Source: Verrucomicrobiia bacterium (GTDB lineage: Bacteria > Verrucomicrobiota > Verrucomicrobiia > Limisphaerales > UBA8199). Taken from it: a stretch of DNA of 60,295 nucleotides. This document shows positions 56,743 to 60,295 of this stretch, piece by piece. The position numbers were made by a program, and so were the translations under genes. The notes beneath the pieces were generated by a model that was given only the letters and a program-made list of their open reading frames with translations, was not told the origin of the DNA and searched no databases. Location of the stretch: contig DASYZB010000148.1 of the NCBI GenBank assembly GCA_035946615.1, positions 1-60,295 on the forward strand, read 5' to 3'. Position 1 is the first letter of the stretch. Every line of letters begins with the position of its first letter.

Positions 56743-57125
56743 GAAAGAGAGATGCTCTTTGAATCCACTTGACGGGAGCCGATGTAACCGCCGATAAGCG
56801 CAGCTATCGGTTTAAGGCGCTGCACAGTCGGGTCCGCCTGAACTCCGAAATTCTCCAGCGCCGTTGCTCCGAGAAGATAAAGCGAACCGGTGGGAGCGAA
56901 GACAACCGGGCAGGTCAACGTCTCTTCCAGTTCGGGCAAGGACAGCAGCGCTTCGCCCAGTAAACGGCGGTCACGGCGTCCGTCCGCGAGGACCAAGTCG
57001 CGACTGCGAAGCGGCTTTAAACCAATACCGGCAAGCCGGTCTTCGGGCACAAAGGTGTACGATGCTCCCGTATCTACCCAGAACCGCTTTTGGATGTCCT
57101 TTCGGTCTGACCATGCCCGCCCAAT
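56739..57125 (-). pseudogene. Retropepsin-like (clan AA) aspartic protease, 5' end lost
   Basis: The frame contains RFWVDTGASYTFVPEDRLAG, with the catalytic DTGA motif, then LVLADGRRDRRLLGEALLSL and YLLGATALENFGVQADPTVQ, the second half of a small single-domain protease of about 110-120 aa. The frame opens after TGA 57128-57126 and has no ATG, GTG or TTG before the catalytic Asp (first GTG at 57050), so no start is usable. A palindromic repeat lies 57 bp upstream. Its stop overlaps the end of the GH9 gene by four bases. Confidence 0.65.
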
Positions 57126-57181
57126 TCAATGCCACTGGGCGTGGGAGTGGAATCTGACGCAAGGTGCGGCCTAAATGCGCC

Positions 57182-57262
57182 AGAGGACTGGCGCAGTCCA
57201 CGACGCTTCGCGCGGAAAGGCGCCGGAAGGCGCGCCAGCGTCTTGGACTGCGGTAGTCCTCT
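57182..57262. repeat. Palindromic repeat AGAGGACTG...CAGTCCTCT-type, 26-bp arms
   Basis: Arms 57182-57207 and 57237-57262 are reverse complements with three mismatches around a GC-rich 29-nt loop. A family of this shape is common in verrucomicrobial intergenic regions, in my recollection. It lies between the damaged protease and the helicase stop codon. Confidence 0.75.
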
Positions 57263-57316
57263 CCCTGCCAACCTTGGTGCTTGCTGCGCCCGGGCCGGGG
57301 CACTCCTTTTACCCTT

Positions 57317-59473
57317 TTACCCATAGGTTCTCAGGTTCCATTCTTCGACCAATTCCTTGGAGATTTCCCCCAGGAAACGGGAAGGGTGCTGCATCATGTC
57401 GCCGCTGGCGCCGTAACTGGCGCGAATCAACGGGTAGCTCAGGTACAACTCGTTGCGCGCCCGCGTCGTTGCCACATACATGAGCCGCCGTTCCTCCTCC
57501 TCGCCTTCGGGCGTTTCAAGCGAGCGCGCCGAGGGGAAAAGGCCATCGCACAACATAATAACAAACACCACGTCGAATTCGAGGCCCTTTGACTGGTGAA
57601 TCGTCGAGAGGCGCAGCAGTTCGTCGTCGCGTTTGGCAGGCTGCTCGTCCTCTGCTTCGAGGTTGCTCAGCAAGGCAAGCTGAGTCAGGAACTCTTCGAG
57701 CGTGGCGAACTGCAAGGCAAAGACGGCTAATTGTTCGAGGTCATCGAGACGCGCGCGATGGTTGGCGTAGTTTTCTTCGAGGTATTCGTCGTAACCGGCC
57801 TCGATGACGAGGTGAATCATCTTCGAGGCATTGCCATGAACCGGCTTGGACTCAAGCTGGGCAATGGTGGCAACGAACTGGGCCCAGGCGACTGCGGCTT
57901 TTTTTGGAACGGCGCCGGCACATCGTTGCAAGCGTTGGGCAAGAGGGGCGTGAGGCGCCGGGCCGGCCTGGCCCTTTGAAGCCTCGTTCGCGGCAACGGG
58001 GGCGCTCCCCTGCGCTGCACCGTTGCCGGCCTTGGCGCGCCTGGCCGCTGGCTGGGACGCGGCCTGGTTTAACGCCGGAACGGGGGTTTGGGCGGGCTCC
58101 GTTGGAGCTGGTTGGCTGGTGGCAAAGAACTCCTTCCACAGTCTATCGCCCCCTTTGGCCCCGATACCGGGCAAGAGCTGAACCAGTCGTTTGAAGGCGA
58201 GTTCATCGCGAGGATTGACGATCAATTTGAGAAAGGCAGTGACATCTTTGATATGCGCCTGTTCGAAAAACCGGATGCCGCTGGTGATGCTGAAGGGGAT
58301 ATTGTGCCGGGTCAGTTCGAGTTGCAGTTCGAGGGCATGAAAATGCGAGCGGTAGAGGACAGCCATTTTATTTAAATCCACGCCTTCTTCGCGCAGTTCG
58401 AGGACGCGTTGGGCAACGAAGAGGGCCTGTTGCGCGGCATCGTTGCAGGCTACAACGACCGGCTTTGGCCCGGTCGTGCGGGCGGGGGCGAGCTGTTTGG
58501 CGAACTGTTGCGTATTGGCGGCGATGGCGGCGTTGGCCACATCCAGGATTTCCGGCGTGCTGCGGTAATTGGTTTCGATCTTGAACAGGGCTGCGCCGGG
58601 GTAGCGTTCGGGGAACTTGAGGATGTTTTGGTAGTTGGCGCCGCGCCAGGCATAGATGGACTGGGCATCATCGCCCACGACCATGACATTGCGGTGGCGT
58701 TCGGCCAGAAGATCGATCAGGTCGCTCTGGAGCTTGTTAGTGTCCTGGTACTCATCCACGAGGATGAATTGGAAACGGCGCTGGTACTGCTCGCGGACGT
58801 CGGGCTGCTCACGAAGGAGCTTGAGCCAAAGGGCCAGCAGATCATCGAAATCCATGGCGTTCGTGGCCCGTTTGCGCCCGGCGTAGCGTTGGTGCAGCCC
58901 GGCGATGGGCCCAGCCAGATTCGAAAAATGGCCGTATTCTTCGTTGAGGATTTGGTCGATGCTTTTTTGTTTGTTGACCGCCAGCGAGAAAATCTCCTCG
59001 ACGACTTCGGGTTTAGGGAAGCGTGTGGCTTTTGCGTCAATGCCGGCTTCGGCGATGCAGGCCGCCACGAGGTGTTTGGCGTCTTCGCGGTCGAGAATCG
59101 AGAAATCGCGCTGGTACCCCAAGAGCGGCGCGTGCTGGCGCAGGACGCGGTTGCCGATGGCGTGGAAAGTGCCTCCCCAAAGGGCGACGAGTTCCTGGCC
59201 GAGCAAGTCGGCGACGCGGCGCATCATTTCTTTGGCGGCTTTATTGGTGAAGGTCAGCAGCAGGATGCGCTCAGCAGGAATCCCTTGCTCAAGCAGGAAT
59301 GCGACGCGGTAAATCAGGGTTCTGGTCTTGCCCGAGCCGGCTCCGGCAATGACCAGCGAGGGACCTGGCGGCGCAGTGACTGCCGCGAGCTGCTGCGGGT
59401 TGAGTTCGCGCGCATAATCGATCTGCAGATGCAGCGGCGCCCGGAAGGGTTGGAGGATGTAATCTCGGGACAT
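57317..59473 (-). CDS. UvrD/PcrA/Rep-family superfamily 1 ATP-dependent DNA helicase
   Basis: 718 aa from ATG 59473; the extra 62 residues of the longer frame are Arg/Pro-rich and not family-like. Motifs in order: Q-motif LNPQQLAAVTAP, Walker A VIAGAGSGKTRTLIYRV, Ia LLLTFTNKAAKEMMRRV, II FILVDEYQDTNKLQSDLIDL, III VVGDDAQSIYAWRGA, IV IETNYRSTPEIL, V LSTIHQSKGLEFDVVFVI, VI RLMYVATTRARNELYLSYP. A Pro/Ala/Gln-rich insertion at about residues 450-511 lies inside the second RecA-like half and is unusual. It unwinds DNA 3'-5' in repair. The HD gene ends 20 nt upstream of its start on the same strand. Confidence 0.95.
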   Translation of the reverse strand: MSRDYILQPFRAPLHLQIDYARELNPQQLAAVTAPPGPSLVIAGAGSGKTRTLIYRVAFLLEQGIPAERILLLTFTNKAAKEMMRRVADLLGQELVALWGGTFHAIGNRVLRQHAPLLGYQRDFSILDREDAKHLVAACIAEAGIDAKATRFPKPEVVEEIFSLAVNKQKSIDQILNEEYGHFSNLAGPIAGLHQRYAGRKRATNAMDFDDLLALWLKLLREQPDVREQYQRRFQFILVDEYQDTNKLQSDLIDLLAERHRNVMVVGDDAQSIYAWRGANYQNILKFPERYPGAALFKIETNYRSTPEILDVANAAIAANTQQFAKQLAPARTTGPKPVVVACNDAAQQALFVAQRVLELREEGVDLNKMAVLYRSHFHALELQLELTRHNIPFSITSGIRFFEQAHIKDVTAFLKLIVNPRDELAFKRLVQLLPGIGAKGGDRLWKEFFATSQPAPTEPAQTPVPALNQAASQPAARRAKAGNGAAQGSAPVAANEASKGQAGPAPHAPLAQRLQRCAGAVPKKAAVAWAQFVATIAQLESKPVHGNASKMIHLVIEAGYDEYLEENYANHRARLDDLEQLAVFALQFATLEEFLTQLALLSNLEAEDEQPAKRDDELLRLSTIHQSKGLEFDVVFVIMLCDGLFPSARSLETPEGEEEERRLMYVATTRARNELYLSYPLIRASYGASGDMMQHPSRFLGEISKELVEEWNLRTYG

Positions 59474-59493
59474 GCTCGGGCCAGCGGCGTGAG

Positions 59494-60291
59494 TCAAGCG
59501 GCGGTGTCGGCCATCCGGCTGAGGTGTTGTTCGAGCCGATGAATATTGGCCTCGATGCGGTCGAGGTAATCGTTGGGGCCGCCGGGATAGGGAACGCTCA
59601 GGAACCGGTAGAGTCCCAGGAATTGGTTTTCGAGTTTTGGCAGAACCGTCTTTCTCCAAAACTCGGCGGTATTCTGCATCAAATCTCGGGCGCTGGTGAA
59701 GCCGGCGATGAAGTGGGGTGCATCGGGGGTAAAGCGGACAGCCTCTGCGAATTCGGCATAGAGGGTGGGGAGCTTCTCGATGTAATCGGGGGCCGCCATC
59801 TGCCCGAGGAGGTCGGCGGTGGCCAAAGAAAAGCCGGCGACCTTTTCCAAATCGCTTTGGAACGGGATCGCGTCGAGATTGGCGTTGATGCCGGTGCAGC
59901 GGATCATGTTTTGGACCGCGAGAATGGCGGGCGGCTCGAAGCCCTTCTGTGAGAGGAGTTCGTCCGCAAACAAGGCGCTGCGCTGGACATGAGTGACGGT
60001 GTACTTAGCGCCGGTGCCCTCGGTATCATTGCGTTTTTTGAGGTAGCCGGTGTCATGCAGGAGGATGGCCAGCAGCGCCAGGTGGGACAGGCGCGGGGAC
60101 ATTGCAGGATTGGCCCCTGCGCGGTGGCGCCCCGCCAGGAGGCGCGCCAGGCAGAGAGTGCCCTGGAGCGAATGCTCGAGGTCATGGTAGCGCGCGTCGA
60201 TGGGCTGGTAATCGTTGAAATGGCCTGTAAAGCACTCGATGGCCCATCCGAAGGATTGGTGAACAAACCCGGGCTCGCCCTTGGGGAACAT
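59494..60291 (-). CDS. HD-domain metal-dependent phosphohydrolase-like protein
   Basis: 265 aa. HD-type metal ligands are suggested by ARYHDLEHSLQGTL, LAILLHDTGYLKKRNDTEGT and YTVTHVQRSALFADEL, followed by helical sequence. A later FSLATADLLGQMAAPDYIEK resembles the C-terminal Asp segment of HD domains. The ATG at 60291 is four bases from the window edge, so the real start may lie outside. It is upstream of the helicase and probably co-transcribed. The nucleotide or phosphoester substrate is unknown. Confidence 0.75.
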   Translation of the reverse strand: MFPKGEPGFVHQSFGWAIECFTGHFNDYQPIDARYHDLEHSLQGTLCLARLLAGRHRAGANPAMSPRLSHLALLAILLHDTGYLKKRNDTEGTGAKYTVTHVQRSALFADELLSQKGFEPPAILAVQNMIRCTGINANLDAIPFQSDLEKVAGFSLATADLLGQMAAPDYIEKLPTLYAEFAEAVRFTPDAPHFIAGFTSARDLMQNTAEFWRKTVLPKLENQFLGLYRFLSVPYPGGPNDYLDRIEANIHRLEQHLSRMADTAA

Positions 60292-60295
60292 GGAT

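Noticed and set aside
56971-57324. 117-aa minus-strand ORF starting MGKRVKGVPRPG
   Set aside because: Its sequence passes through the palindromic repeat and is out of frame with the DTGA protease motif.

Overview
The window looks like a chromosomal segment from a GC-rich, soil- or freshwater-type Verrucomicrobiota bacterium, perhaps Pedosphaera- or Limisphaerales-like. This is an inference from gene content: a secreted RHS/YD protein, GH29 and GH9 enzymes, a heparinase II/III protein, a GxGYxYP protein, PEGA and FGE-sulfatase domains, and many short dispersed palindromic repeats. No marker gene fixes the taxonomy.

Layout. 1-3145: left-running RHS/YD-repeat protein with a C39-like N-terminal domain, cut by the window edge and probably missing its own 5' end. 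3456-3558: large inverted repeat. 3635-5336: ruvX, truA and trmL, tightly packed. 5390-11127: heparinase II/III-like lyase, a cNMP-binding/thioredoxin-reductase-like flavoprotein and a GxGYxYP protein. 11177-13485, minus strand: B12-radical SAM protein and DUF892 protein, the latter with a clear terminator. 13765-15968: histidine kinase lacking its phospho-acceptor His, then the wreck of a hybrid kinase. 15892-22425: pyruvate dehydrogenase operon (aceE, aceF, lpdA, with a truncated four-helix-bundle ORF between aceF and lpdA) and a divergent lipoate-protein ligase, so the complex and its lipoylation enzyme sit together. 22427-25313: pckG and a divergent NhaR-type regulator. 25350-31313: three same-strand genes (unknown 654-aa protein, lipoprotein, PEGA/FGE pseudokinase). 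31559-34903: gatB, a small membrane protein and a GH29 fucosidase. 35200-38610: ABC-2 exporter operon with one permease split in two.

38584-42814 is the accessory region. Near-identical 30-bp repeats in inverted orientation bracket about 4.2 kb. Inside are three separate arrays of short direct repeats (two of exact decamers, one of GTTACA boxes mostly 10-11 bp apart), a DUF3631 ATPase gene with codon use unlike its neighbours, a DUF488 remnant, other gene debris and a further inverted-repeat pair. I read it as a decayed or minimal mobile/replicative unit. It is the best candidate here for something undescribed.

42894-60295: SEL1/PEGA protein, hexose-6-phosphate epimerase, xylose-isomerase-like protein, gamma-glutamyltransferase, tRNA-Pro(GGG), a 2644-aa secreted GH9 protein with five copies of a 160-aa module, a broken retropepsin-like protease next to a palindromic repeat, a UvrD/PcrA-type helicase and an HD-domain protein.

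Boundaries were read by eye from the sequence. Family names come from motif recognition, not from database searches.
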